Positions 1 through 8,916 are shown, counted from the first letter of the stretch. The stretch is DNA of 13,178 nucleotides from an uncultured Eubacteriales bacterium (GCA_900556615.1 USPP01000011.1:1-13178), one strand, 5' to 3'. A program made the numbers and translations. The notes: a model not told the origin generated them from the sequence alone.

Positions 1-34
1 AACCGGGAGCAGAAGCAAGATTCAATAAGTCTTT

Positions 35-874
35 TTATATCTCTCGTGACGTGATATCAAAGCTGAAGCCGGACCCCATGCGTTTGATTCCGACATATAA
101 CCCGAAAACTCCCGCCACGTCAAGCTCTCGGAAGGCAGGACGGCGCATAAGCCCTTCAAGCGACGAGGAATGTGCGGAGGCAACAAGCGGAACTCCGCAA
201 TTCTGAGCTTCCATCACACTTTTCGCTTCCTCCGTACCAAGCTCGTCACAGACAATAAATTGGGGCGACATAGTTCGTGTAGCAAGCTCTATTCCGTATG
301 CTTTCGGATAGCCTGTATAGATATCGGCAATCGACGCCGAGAAGGAATCCTCTCTGAAAAGCTCTGCCCGACTGTCGATCACAGCTACCCTCCGAAGATA
401 CGGAGGGGAGGAAAGAAGTGATGCAATATCGCGTAAAAGCGTCGTTTTTCCCTCTCCGGGAGGAGAATATATAAGCATTCCGCGTCCTCCGGAAGAAATC
501 AGCCTCCTGCAAAGCGACGCTCCGATTCCTCTGACATTCCTCGGAATTCTGATGCATAGAGAGGTAATATCTCTTACTGCACCTCCCGAAAAAGTACCGC
601 AAACGCCTGCCCTGCACCCTTCAGGCAGAGGAATATAGCCGTTTTTTATCGTATCGCTGTAGGCATGAAGCGAACCTCCGCACATTTTCCCAACAATATC
701 GGAAATTTCCGTTCTTGTGCATACAACGGACGTCAGAATATTCGCGGAAGGAGTCGTAACAGTCAGCGGTCTATCCGCCCTGATTCGTATTTCACAGATA
801 ATATCTTCCCGATATTCCGAAAGCGCCTCTGTCGCCCGAGTAGGAAGCAAGGCAAGAATACTGTCTATCGGCAT
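35..874 (-). CDS. spoIIIAA: Stage III sporulation protein AA (ATPase of the SpoIIIA-SpoIIQ channel)
   Basis: This 279-residue protein is the cytosolic ATPase of the SpoIIIA complex, which in endospore formers works with SpoIIQ in the mother-cell/forespore channel; it is related to secretion ATPases. Seen directly: a Walker A loop SPPGEGKTTLLRD at about residues 137-149, a Walker B-like segment FIVCDELG at about 207-214, and the N-terminal region with GYIPLPEGCRAGVCG (about 79-93) typical of the family. The length is normal. The ATG at 874 follows a GGGAGGGAGAG ribosome site and lies inside the last codons of the upstream flippase gene (10-base overlap), suggesting translational coupling. spoIIIAB and the rest of the operon would be expected beyond the left edge; only 34 bases remain and no start for it can be fixed. 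Expected mother-cell sigma-E control is family knowledge. Confidence 0.95.
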   Translation of the reverse strand: MPIDSILALLPTRATEALSEYREDIICEIRIRADRPLTVTTPSANILTSVVCTRTEISDIVGKMCGGSLHAYSDTIKNGYIPLPEGCRAGVCGTFSGGAVRDITSLCIRIPRNVRGIGASLCRRLISSGGRGMLIYSPPGEGKTTLLRDIASLLSSPPYLRRVAVIDSRAELFREDSFSASIADIYTGYPKAYGIELATRTMSPQFIVCDELGTEEAKSVMEAQNCGVPLVASAHSSSLEGLMRRPAFRELDVAGVFGLYVGIKRMGSGFSFDITSREI

Positions 875-2469
875 AATTCTCTCCCTCCCTTTTTCTCTTT
901 CGTTTTACTCTCCGCAACATCTTTCCGCGGCAATGCACGGCATATCTTTTTCACAACCCTGTACGGAAGGTTTTTAGGAACCGCTCCGAGCAATATCAGC
1001 AAAAGAAAATAGAACGCAGCCGATGAAGATATGCCTGCGGCGGCAGACAATGCTGTGCCCTGCGGGATTTCCGAGGTTATATGGGATATCAGCTTTACTC
1101 CCGATACCGCTCCGCAGATTGAAAGAAGAGGAAGCGCCGCCTGCCGGAACAGCTTCACATCGAGTCCGGTAATAACAGTCAGGCGATATATGCTGAAAGA
1201 AAAATTAAAGATCTCGCTTGCAAAGATTATAATAATGTATCCGTCAAGTCCAAGCGCGGGAACAAGAAGCCAAACCGCAAGAACGCTTATGAATGCGTCC
1301 GCGATATTCACCTTCATTGTCCATACCTGCTCTCCTAACCCCTTGAGTATCGAATCGACCGCCGTATCGAGATACATAACCGGTATAAGCGGAGCCATAA
1401 TCATAATATATCTTGCCGCTTCCTTACTCCCGTATATCGACATTCCGAGATCATAAGAAAAGCCAAGAAGGATACCCGCAGCTCCTATCGAGAAGATCAA
1501 TACGGTCCGTATCACCTTTACAGCGATTGAACGAATTTCTTTTTGATTCTTCCTTTCATTCGCCTCGGCAAATTCCGGTATCAGAAGTCCGGAAAAGGAA
1601 TATAAAAACGATGCAGGAAACATGATAATCGGCATTGCCATCCCACTCAGCGTCCCATAGGAAGACATCGCCGCGTCATAGGAGACGCCGCTTTTTTTAA
1701 GCCCCTTTGGAATCAAAATATGTTCAAGTGCCACAAGACCGGAACGAAGGAAGGAGCTTACCGATACGGGAAGTGTTATATTCAGTATGCGTTTCATAAT
1801 TCCCTTTTCCCTTTTTCCACCCTCTCCGAGCTTCACCGAATCCCGGCGACAAAGGATAAGAAGAAGAATACAGGAGAACGCATCAGCGGCACAGGAACAG
1901 AAAACAACCACCGCAAGACAGGCTATACTTCCTCGGGAAATAACTCTGCTCAGTGCAAAAACCGTTATCGCTATCTTGAAAAACTGTTCAAGAAGCTGAA
2001 CAGCAGCATTTCTTGAAACACGTCTGACAGCGGTAAAATATCCGCTTGCTGCGGAGGAAAGCGCTGAAAATGGAAGTCCGAGGGCAAGCATGCGAAGAAG
2101 CTGCGATGCCGAAGCATTTCCAAGCCAGCTCGAAGAAATATAATCGGACAGCAGCATTAAAATAATTCCTACTGTACCGGAAACACCAAGGCTGTACAGT
2201 ATCGTTTTTTTCAAGACCGAACGCGCTGATACGGCATTTCCTTTTCCAAGTTCCTCTGCCGTAAGCCGCGATACGGCAAGATTTACTCCGGCTGTCGCAA
2301 GCGTTAATGCCGGACTATAAACCGACATTACGAGCGTAAATAAACCTGTTCCTGCCGCCCCGATTTCAGAGGTTACATAAGCGTTAAAAGAAACTCCCGC
2401 AGTACGCAGAATCAAAGAAACAGCGCTTAGCATAAGTCCGTTTAATATAAATTTTCCGGCATCCTTCAT
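865..2469 (-). CDS. SpoVB-like polysaccharide/lipid flippase (MOP/MATE superfamily)
   Basis: This is a 534-residue, very hydrophobic multi-pass membrane protein of the oligosaccharide-flippase group that includes SpoVB and MurJ-like lipid II flippases. The N-terminus (FILNGLMLSAVSLILRTAGV, then GAAGTGLFTLVMSVYSP and NLAVSRLTAEELGKGN) is the hallmark region of SpoVB-type proteins. Hydrophobic segments recur to the end, consistent with about 14 helices, and the tail (KTKEKKGGRELCR) is basic and cytosolic. The length fits the family (about 500-550). The ATG at 2469 is preceded by AAAGGAG at good spacing. Role: probable export of a lipid-linked cell-wall or spore-cortex precursor. It shares a transcript with spoIIIAA, whose start overlaps its stop, which favours a sporulation role over a vegetative one. 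It could instead be a paralogue with another substrate, so no symbol is given. Confidence 0.85.
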   Translation of the reverse strand: MKDAGKFILNGLMLSAVSLILRTAGVSFNAYVTSEIGAAGTGLFTLVMSVYSPALTLATAGVNLAVSRLTAEELGKGNAVSARSVLKKTILYSLGVSGTVGIILMLLSDYISSSWLGNASASQLLRMLALGLPFSALSSAASGYFTAVRRVSRNAAVQLLEQFFKIAITVFALSRVISRGSIACLAVVVFCSCAADAFSCILLLILCRRDSVKLGEGGKREKGIMKRILNITLPVSVSSFLRSGLVALEHILIPKGLKKSGVSYDAAMSSYGTLSGMAMPIIMFPASFLYSFSGLLIPEFAEANERKNQKEIRSIAVKVIRTVLIFSIGAAGILLGFSYDLGMSIYGSKEAARYIMIMAPLIPVMYLDTAVDSILKGLGEQVWTMKVNIADAFISVLAVWLLVPALGLDGYIIIIFASEIFNFSFSIYRLTVITGLDVKLFRQAALPLLSICGAVSGVKLISHITSEIPQGTALSAAAGISSSAAFYFLLLILLGAVPKNLPYRVVKKICRALPRKDVAESKTKEKKGGRELCR

Positions 2470-2497
2470 TTTCTTCTCCTTTCGTTTCCTTTTTTCA

Positions 2498-2524
2498 ATT
2501 TATATGCTCGAAAAATCCAATATA
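2498..2524 (-). promoter_or_regulatory. Possible sporulation-type (sigma-E-like) promoter of the flippase-spoIIIAA unit
   Basis: On the minus strand TATATT (2524-2519) precedes CATATAAAT (2506-2498) with a 12-base spacer, about 30 bases upstream of the flippase start. This resembles the mother-cell sigma-E pattern (ATATT, then CATA-A), but the spacer is 1-3 bases short and two -10 positions differ. No good sigma-A promoter is visible nearby. Weak call. Confidence 0.3.
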
Positions 2525-2535
2525 AAACCTGTTTG

Positions 2536-2555
2536 TCCGAAAATAAATTTTCGGA
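2536..2555. repeat. Perfect 9-bp inverted repeat upstream of the flippase gene
   Basis: TCCGAAAAT and ATTTTCGGA flank a 2-base AA centre, just upstream of the putative promoter. There is no T-tract on either side, so it is not an obvious terminator. It could be an operator or a chance palindrome. Confidence 0.35.
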
Positions 2556-2609
2556 TTGAAAAAAACCAACCGCAGCCTTTCATCCAAATCCACGCCATGA
2601 TTTGTGTCA

Positions 2610-2948
2610 TTAAGGAATCGCTGATTAAATCAGCTATGCAGACTTCCGAAATAATTTTTTAACGACAAGGCAAAAAAGCGCAAAAATATGATTAAGGCAA
2701 CACGTCCGGTTCACGGTTTTCTCCTTGACCGCATATCTGCTTGTCCATTTTCCGTCATACTTCACAGCTTTCATCGGCAGAGACGTCGCTCTTGCTTTCT
2801 CAATTTGTTTGTCTGACAGAAAATGCGACTACGCATCTGTACCGTCAGAACCTGATTGCATTGCCTTAATTATTTCAAATTTTTTAACGCTGCCGAGAAA
2901 TAACTCTGCCGGAAAAATTCGTTGACGATTGATTCAGTGATTCCTGAA
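2610..2948 (+). mobile_element. R2 MITE-like element, interrupted by an R1 element
   Basis: The left end TTAAGGAATCGCTGATTAAATC matches the reverse complement of the right end (TTCAGGAATCACTGAATCAATC), giving imperfect terminal inverted repeats of about 22 bp. Internal blocks match the other R2 copy at 10281-10442: GCTATGCAGA followed by TTCCG, then CAAGGCAAAAAAGCGCA and AATATG on the left, and CGTTGACGATTGATTCAGT on the right. An R1 element occupies 2692-2869; the remaining 161 bp agree with the 162 bp of the intact copy. No coding capacity. The strand is given relative to the TTAAGGAATCGC end as left; the 10281 copy is inverted. Confidence 0.75.
2692..2869 (-). mobile_element. R1 MITE-like element, copy 1 (nested in R2)
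   Basis: A 178-bp element bounded by TTAAGGCAA and TTGCCTTAA. Read on the minus strand it carries the family core: a CAAATTGAG...GCAAGAGCGAC block, CTCTGCCGATGAAA, then TGTGAAGTATGACGGAAAA, all shared with copies at 5828, 10477 and 12446. It has no convincing ORF; the open frame across it on the plus strand is incidental. With the 10477 copy it forms a subfamily sharing ACAAGCAGAT and CCGT-AACC near one end. Confidence 0.8.
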
Positions 2949-2951
2949 GAT

Positions 2952-2995
2952 AAAAAACCTGTGACATATGAAAAAATCATATGCACAGGTTTTTC
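2952..2995 (-). terminator. Rho-independent terminator, probably for the CBS-domain gene
   Basis: The stem AAAAACCTGTG / CACAGGTTTTT is extended inward by CATATGA / TCATATG around an A-rich loop. A and T tracts on both sides make it potentially bidirectional, but the only gene pointing into it is the CBS gene, whose stop lies about 150 bases upstream on the minus strand. Confidence 0.75.
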
Positions 2996-3070
2996 CTTTC
3001 TTTTATAGTTCCATACCATATTATATTTTTATCATTCGCACCTTAACTCAAAGCTCTGTTCATCTCAGAC

Positions 3071-3107
3071 ATACCGTTTCCGCCCCTTCGGATCTCGCAA
3101 ACGGTAT
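3071..3107. repeat. Hairpin ATACCGTTT/AAACGGTAT in the CBS gene 3' region
   Basis: A perfect 9-bp inverted repeat with a 19-base loop, between the CBS stop codon and its terminator. There is no adjacent T-tract. It may be a 3' UTR structure of the CBS transcript. Confidence 0.3.
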
Positions 3108-3146
3108 TTATGCGCCAAAACACACTGTTACCGCATATTCGGAGAT

Positions 3147-3563
3147 TCAAACACTCTGTTTCAAATAAACATTTTCGGAATAATAAAGAAGAAGCGAACG
3201 TCTTGTTACGATACCGCAAAGAGTATTTCTGTCATCGACAATCGGAACAAAGTTCTGTTTTAAAAGCGCATCGGTTACAAGCCGCAAATCCGCCTGTATA
3301 TCAAGCGGGGGACAGAAATCTCTGCGAATCAGATTCTTTATTTGATATTTTTCATGATCCCTGAGATTAACGGTTCCGGTAGAAAGAATATGATGAAGGA
3401 AATCTCCCTCCGTTATACAACCTATGTATTTTTCCATATTGTCAAGCACCGGCACTGCTGTATAGCCGTGATGCTTCATAACCTCAAGTCCCTGACGAAC
3501 GGTATCGCTTTCATGAAGAAAAATCGTACATACCTTCGGAATCATAATTTTTGCGATATTCAA
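3147..3563 (-). CDS. Stand-alone CBS-domain pair protein
   Basis: This 138-residue protein consists almost entirely of two CBS motifs (about residues 5-60 and 75-130), seen as ...TVRQGLEVMKHHGYTAVPVLD...YIGCITEGDFLHHI and ...LVTDALLKQNFVPIVDDRNTLCGIVTRRSLLLY. CBS pairs (Bateman modules) usually bind adenine nucleotides or S-adenosylmethionine and act as energy or ligand sensors; the partner is unknown here. No catalytic or membrane domain is attached. The start chosen is TTG at 3563, because GAGGTGA sits 6 bases upstream; the next ATG (codon 7) would cut into the first strand. It appears to be monocistronic, with a possible promoter at 3601-3629 and a terminator at 2952-2995. Confidence 0.85.
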   Translation of the reverse strand: MNIAKIMIPKVCTIFLHESDTVRQGLEVMKHHGYTAVPVLDNMEKYIGCITEGDFLHHILSTGTVNLRDHEKYQIKNLIRRDFCPPLDIQADLRLVTDALLKQNFVPIVDDRNTLCGIVTRRSLLLYYSENVYLKQSV

Positions 3564-3600
3564 TACAAATCACCTCTTTAAATAAGTTGAATCGGATAGA

Positions 3601-3629
3601 ACTATTTCAACGTTTTTCCATCCAGTCAA
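3601..3629 (-). promoter_or_regulatory. Possible sigma-A promoter of the CBS gene
   Basis: On the minus strand TTGACT (3629-3624), a 17-base spacer and AATAGT (3606-3601). The -35 is near consensus and the -10 matches 4 of 6. It lies about 40 bases upstream of the TTG start. Confidence 0.4.
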
Positions 3630-3785
3630 GTATGACCTCGTGAACCACGGAACATCTCCGCAGCTTCCGTATCGGACAAAATAATCTTTGGCAGCGGGTA
3701 ATCCCGTTTTCTCAAGCATTTACCAATATCTCTACAGCGCTGTACAGAGCAAATTACTCGCTTTCTTTTCCGAAATTCAAGAAGT
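3607..3785 (-). pseudogene. Possible decayed gene remnant of unknown family
   Basis: On the minus strand one frame reads ...CRDIGKCLRKRDYPLPKII then LSDTEAAEM without a stop. After a presumed one-base slip at about 3640-3650 a second frame continues VVHEVILDWMEKR and stops at 3607. The composition is protein-like and the two pieces join at a natural point, but no family is recognised and the intact stretch is only about 50 codons. It may be the 3' end of a lost gene or chance. Confidence 0.2.
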
Positions 3786-4003
3786 CTTGATCAAATTTTT
3801 TAAAATATCTCGGTAAGAAAGCTGCAACACGGAATTTCATACACAGAATATTGCGTATCATCACAGAAAAATTCTGCGTTCGATTTGATCTGAGCAGATG
3901 CTTCATCCTTCTAAAAGCGAAATTGTGATCAATGACAGCCTATACCGTTAAATCTTATAGGTATCTCTAAAAATTCAATGTACATAGACGTTAAAGAGAT
4001 TTG

Positions 4004-4067
4004 TTCGTCAGTCAAAACAAAAATTCCGCAGACAGCATATCCGTCTGTCAAGGATTTTTGTGACGAA
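4004..4067. repeat. Long imperfect inverted repeat
   Basis: Nested complementary blocks: TTCGTCA (4004-4010) with TGACGAA (4061-4067), ACAAAAAT-CC with GGATTTTTGT, and CAGAC (4029-4033) with GTCTG (4043-4047). It could fold as one long hairpin. It is unlike R1 and R2 and no second copy was seen. From 3786 to this repeat, and from here to the gdhA promoter, I see no gene or other signal. Confidence 0.45.
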
Positions 4068-4254
4068 TGACAAAAAACAACTCGAACCGACTGGGGCAGT
4101 GAGGTTTTAGCGGCACCCTTATATTATTATAATCCGTATATATGAATAAATCTATCATAATTTATTGCTCTGATTTTCATACGTCTCGGGCAATATCCAG
4201 CTAAAGTGTTTGCAATTTTTAAAATCAAAAATGCAGAAATATTTAATATTCGTC

Positions 4255-4283
4255 TTGACAAAGGCTCTGTTTATATGTATAAT
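4255..4283 (+). promoter_or_regulatory. Consensus sigma-A promoter of gdhA
   Basis: A perfect TTGACA (4255-4260), a 17-base spacer and a perfect TATAAT (4278-4283). Transcription would start near 4290, giving a leader of about 40 bases to the ATG at 4332. This predicts strong constitutive expression unless repressed. Confidence 0.9.
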
Positions 4284-4295
4284 TGATAAATGTAA

Positions 4296-5675
<1,380 letters not shown>

Positions 5676-5759
5676 TTGAATTTCAAAACAATCAAATAGA
5701 GTTTGTCACATTTAGCGTAAACAGAAACAAGAAACATAGGAAAAAGAAAAACTAAAAAC

Positions 5760-5804
5760 AACGCTTTTTCTTCTCGATAAGAGATAGAAAAAGCGTTATT
5801 TTTA
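5760..5804 (+). terminator. Rho-independent terminator of gdhA
   Basis: AACGCTTTTTCT pairs with AGAAAAAGCGTT, extended inward by CTC/GAG, and is followed by ATTTTT. It lies 85 bases after the gdhA stop. Confidence 0.85.
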
Positions 5805-5827
5805 TAGAAATTCCCGAAAATTTTATT

Positions 5828-6009
5828 TTTAGTCAGTACTGCCGGGTTCTAATGTGCAGAGGCACAGTCCTATTTTTCGTCAGACGATACCACCAATTGA
5901 GGAGGCAAGAGTGACTCCTCTGCCGACGAAATTTGTGAAGTATGACGGAAAAGATGCAAGCAAATGCGCAATAAAGGCGTTAGCTGTGCACCCGGCGGTA
6001 TTGCCTTAA
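5828..6009 (+). mobile_element. R1 MITE-like element, copy 2
   Basis: A 182-bp copy. The right end GCGGTATTGCCTTAA is intact; the left end TTTAGTCAGTACTGC matches the family end at 11 of 15 positions. The core contains TTTTTCGTCAGACGATACC, ATTGAGGAGGCAAGAG, CTCCTCTGCCGACGAAA and TGTGAAGTATGACGGAAAA, where TTTCGTC/GACGAAA and GAGGAG/CTCCTC form an internal palindrome. It shares GCGTTAGCTGTG-ACCCGG with the 12446 copy. It ends 21 bases before the start codon of the broken lipoprotein gene. Confidence 0.8.
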
Positions 6010-6030
6010 AATGTCGAAAGCGAGATCTCT

Positions 6031-6884
6031 ATGAAACGTTTCTGTTTTATTGTTTTTATTTCACTGATTGGTATCTGCCTTCTTGTCTCTTGCAGTCAAA
6101 GTACCGCAGAAGGGAAAGCCGGTGAAAATGCCGAATGGAGCTTCAATGAAAAGAAAGGGCTTCTTACGATATCCGGTAAGGGCAGGCTTGATGACGATTT
6201 GAGCGAACAGTTTTTTGACAGTATGAAGGGTTAAATCGACCGAGGAAATAGAATTTACGGGAGGTTTTATAGAAAAAATCAAAAGGGTAGTCGTCAAGAA
6301 AGGTATCACTGATCTCGGGAACGGAGCTTTTGAATTCTGTACAAAGCTTGAACGTGTAAAACTCCCCGATTCCCTTACAAGACTCGGAGAAAATACTTTT
6401 TTCTGCTGTTATTCCCTTACTGAAGTGAATCTACCCTCCAGCGTAGCAGAAATCGACGGATGGGCGTTTCATAAATGTCGGTCTCTGAAAAAATTATTAT
6501 CCCTGATGAGGTCAAAGTCTTCAAAGCCTCTACCTTTAGATTCTGTTCCTCACTTACAGAGGTAACTCTTCCGTCGGAACTGACTGAAATCGGGGCAAGG
6601 GCTTTTATAGGATGTGAATCGCTGAATGAGCTTATGATTCCGGACAGTGTAAAAAAATTGGGGAATTCGCCTTTTCTTGCTGCTATGCTCTTGCCGACCT
6701 TCATTTGCCGGAGGGACTTGACGAAATCGGAGATTATGCCTTTAAAGAATGTACCTCCCTTACCGAAGTGACGATTCCCAAAGGTGTAATCAAAATCGGA
6801 GAATTGCCCTTCTCTAATTGCAGCGCTCTTATAAAAATACACTTGCCCGAACACCTGAACGGTAAAAACTTAAATAATAAATCC
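6031..6884 (+). pseudogene. Broken BspA-type leucine-rich-repeat lipoprotein gene
   Basis: The first frame encodes a lipoprotein signal (MKRFCFIVFISLIGICLLVSC, lipobox LVSC, Cys21) and the N-terminal WSFNEKKGLLTISGKGRL strand typical of BspA-like surface proteins, then stops at 6234. The repeats continue in other frames: about eight 23-residue units of the pattern L-x-x-V-x-L-P-x-x-L-x-x-I-x-x-x-A-F-x-x-C. Frame changes fall at GGG 6228-6230 (one base extra), the A6 run at 6488-6493 (one base missing) and the T4 run at 6672-6675 (one base missing). Correcting all three gives one continuous protein of about 285 residues. Its stop is also gone, so the last repeat runs in frame into pyrE. An intact version would be a secreted, membrane-anchored binding or adhesion protein. 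An R1 element lies directly upstream and may have cut off its promoter. Confidence 0.85.
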
Positions 6885-6905
6885 TGTAAGGAGAAAAATA
6901 TTATA

Positions 6906-7562
6906 ATGGAACCCTATAAAAGAGAATTTATTAAATTTTTAATGTCAGCAAATGTCCTTAAGTTCGGAGACTTTACCGCGAAAAGCGGAAGAAAGATTCC
7001 GTATTTTGTAAATGCGGGGGAAATCAAGACGGGAGAACAAATTGCAAAGCTCGGAGAGTTTTATGCAAAAGCCTATCTTGAAAAGCTCGGAAACAAAAAA
7101 ACGATCCTTTACGGTCCTGCTTATAAAGGCATTTCCATAGCGGTTGCAAGCTCAATCGCGCTGGCAGGTCACGGTCTTGACATTCCCTTCTTTTTTAACC
7201 GCAAAGAGGTCAAGGATCATGGAGAGGGAGGAATTTTTGTAGGCTATCTTCCCAAACCGGGCGAGGAGATCGTGATTACCGAGGATGTTATCACCGCCGG
7301 AACCGCTATCCGCGAGAGCATGGAAAAGCTTTCTTCCCTTGAGGGCGTTAAGGTTGCCGCCGTTTTCGTAATGGTAGACCGTAAGGAAAAGGGCAGAGGT
7401 GAAAAGGGCGCTATGCAGGAAATCGAGGAGGAGTTTGGCTTCCCTGTATACGCTGTTGCAGATGTTTATGATATCATGGAATACCTTGAAGAGAATCCCG
7501 GAAACGAAGAAAATGTGACGAGAATAAAGAATTATCTTTCTGTGAACGGAGCAAAACAATGA
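6906..7562 (+). CDS. pyrE: Orotate phosphoribosyltransferase
   Basis: This 218-residue enzyme transfers phosphoribose from PRPP to orotate, giving orotidine 5'-phosphate in de novo pyrimidine synthesis. Seen: the PRPP-binding loop [17 protein letters not shown] (about residues 122-138), the N-terminal [19 protein letters not shown] segment, and [14 protein letters not shown] binding the substrate. The ATG at 6906 is preferred: AAGGAG lies at 6888-6893 (12-base spacing, a little long) and [12 protein letters not shown] aligns with normal PyrE N-termini. The frame stays open upstream to 6705 only because the repeats of the broken lipoprotein gene happen to be in phase. The stop overlaps the pyrB start (ATGA), indicating coupling. 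No promoter, PyrR site or attenuator was recognised in front. Confidence 0.95.
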   Translation: MEPYKREFIKFLMSANVLKFGDFTAKSGRKIPYFVNAGEIKTGEQIAKLGEFYAKAYLEKLGNKKTILYGPAYKGISIAVASSIALAGHGLDIPFFFNRKEVKDHGEGGIFVGYLPKPGEEIVITEDVITAGTAIRESMEKLSSLEGVKVAAVFVMVDRKEKGRGEKGAMQEIEEEFGFPVYAVADVYDIMEYLEENPGNEENVTRIKNYLSVNGAKQ

Positions 7563-8470
7563 GAAGCATTATCGATATAAAGGAACTTTCGGTAGAAGAA
7601 ATCGACGAGCTTGTAGCCGTCGGAAAGGATATTATCGAAAATCCTGCCAAATATGCTCATAAATGCGACGGGAAAAAGCTTGCAACCCTCTTTTTCGAGC
7701 CGTCTACAAGAACAAGACTGAGCTTTGAAGCGGCGATGTATGAACTCGGAGGACAGGTTCTCACAATGGCTGACGCACAGTCAAGCTCCGCCTCCAAGGG
7801 AGAAAGTGTTGCTGATACGGCAAAGGTCATCTCCTGTTATGCCGACATTATCGCGATGCGCCATCCCAAAGAAGGCGCTCCTATGGTTGCCGCCATGAAC
7901 GCTTCCATTCCCGTCATCAACGCAGGAGACGGCGGACATAACCATCCGACTCAGACGCTTGCCGATCTTCTCACGATAAGCCGTGAAAAGGGACGCTTTG
8001 ATAATCTCACCATAGGCTTTTGCGGCGATCTCAAATTCGGACGCACTGTGCATTCTCTCATCGCCGCCATGTCACGGTATAAGGGTGTCAGATTCGTACT
8101 TGTTTCTCCCGACGAGCTTAAGGTTCCGAGCTATGTCAAGCAGGAAATAAAGGGACGCCGTCTTGAATACATGCAGGCGACCGATCTCGTTTCGGTTATA
8201 CCTCAGCTTGATATTCTCTATATGACAAGAGTTCAGAAAGAGCGCTTCTTCAATGAGGAGGATTATCTCCGTCTGAAGGATAGCTACATTCTTACTCCTG
8301 AGAAGCTTGCGACCGCAAAGCCGGATCTCTGTATTATGCATCCTCTTCCGAGAGTGAACGAGATCAGCGTAGCGGTTGACAACGATCCGCGCGCCTGTTA
8401 CTTCAAGCAGGTTTTAAACGGGAAATATATGCGTATGGCGCTTATTCTTAAGCTGCTTGGCATTCAGTAA
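7559..8470 (+). CDS. pyrB: Aspartate carbamoyltransferase catalytic chain
   Basis: This 303-residue protein catalyses carbamoyl phosphate plus aspartate to N-carbamoyl-aspartate, the committed step of pyrimidine synthesis. Seen: the carbamoyl-phosphate loop [16 protein letters not shown] (about 45-60), SSASKGES (the mobile loop supplying Ser and Lys to the neighbouring active site), [20 protein letters not shown] and [10 protein letters not shown]. The length fits the E. coli-type catalytic chain. The start overlaps the pyrE stop by 4 bases and CGGAG lies within the end of pyrE. The neighbouring pyrI predicts the allosteric two-subunit holoenzyme. Confidence 0.97.
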   Translation: MRSIIDIKELSVEEIDELVAVGKDIIENPAKYAHKCDGKKLATLFFEPSTRTRLSFEAAMYELGGQVLTMADAQSSSASKGESVADTAKVISCYADIIAMRHPKEGAPMVAAMNASIPVINAGDGGHNHPTQTLADLLTISREKGRFDNLTIGFCGDLKFGRTVHSLIAAMSRYKGVRFVLVSPDELKVPSYVKQEIKGRRLEYMQATDLVSVIPQLDILYMTRVQKERFFNEEDYLRLKDSYILTPEKLATAKPDLCIMHPLPRVNEISVAVDNDPRACYFKQVLNGKYMRMALILKLLGIQ

Positions 8471-8493
8471 TCGAAAGGCAGGCAAGATATCTC

Positions 8494-8916
8494 ATGAATA
8501 TAGATTCAATCAAAAACGGTATCGTTATCGATCACATCACCGCAGGCAAGGGTATGGAAATATACCGGCTTCTCGGGCTTGATTCTCTTGACTGTCAGGT
8601 TGCTATTATAAAGAATGCCGCAAGTGCCAAAATGGGAAAAAAAGATATCATTAAAATCGACGCCGATATCTCGGTCAATACCGATATTCTCGGATATGTT
8701 GATCCTGGGGTTACTGTCGACACCATAAAAGATGGCGTTCTTACCGATAAGAAAAAAACCGAACTTCCGGAAAAGCTTACTAACGTAATTTTTTGCAAAA
8801 ATCCCCGTTGTATTACCACCACCGAACAGGAGCTTCCTCATATTTTCCGTTTGACTGACAAAGAAAACGCTGAATACCGCTGCATATACTGCGAGACAAA
8901 AAGCAAAAAAGTCTGA
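8494..8916 (+). CDS. pyrI: Aspartate carbamoyltransferase regulatory chain
   Basis: This 140-residue protein binds nucleotide effectors (CTP/ATP in studied enzymes) and clamps PyrB trimers into the allosteric holoenzyme. Seen: the N-terminal effector domain starting ...IKNGIVIDHITAGKG and containing MGKKDIIKIDA, and the C-terminal zinc domain with CKNPRC (CX4C) and CIYC (CX2C), the four cysteines that hold structural zinc. It follows pyrB by 23 bases; the ribosome site is weak (AAAGGCAGG, well upstream). It is a little shorter than E. coli PyrI (153) but complete in both domains. Confidence 0.95.
   Translation: MNIDSIKNGIVIDHITAGKGMEIYRLLGLDSLDCQVAIIKNAASAKMGKKDIIKIDADISVNTDILGYVDPGVTVDTIKDGVLTDKKKTELPEKLTNVIFCKNPRCITTTEQELPHIFRLTDKENAEYRCIYCETKSKKV

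Noticed and set aside
2725..2925. Plus-strand open frame of 66 codons
   Set aside because: It lies across the R1 element and R2 tail, has no ribosome site and is not kept open in the other R1 copies.
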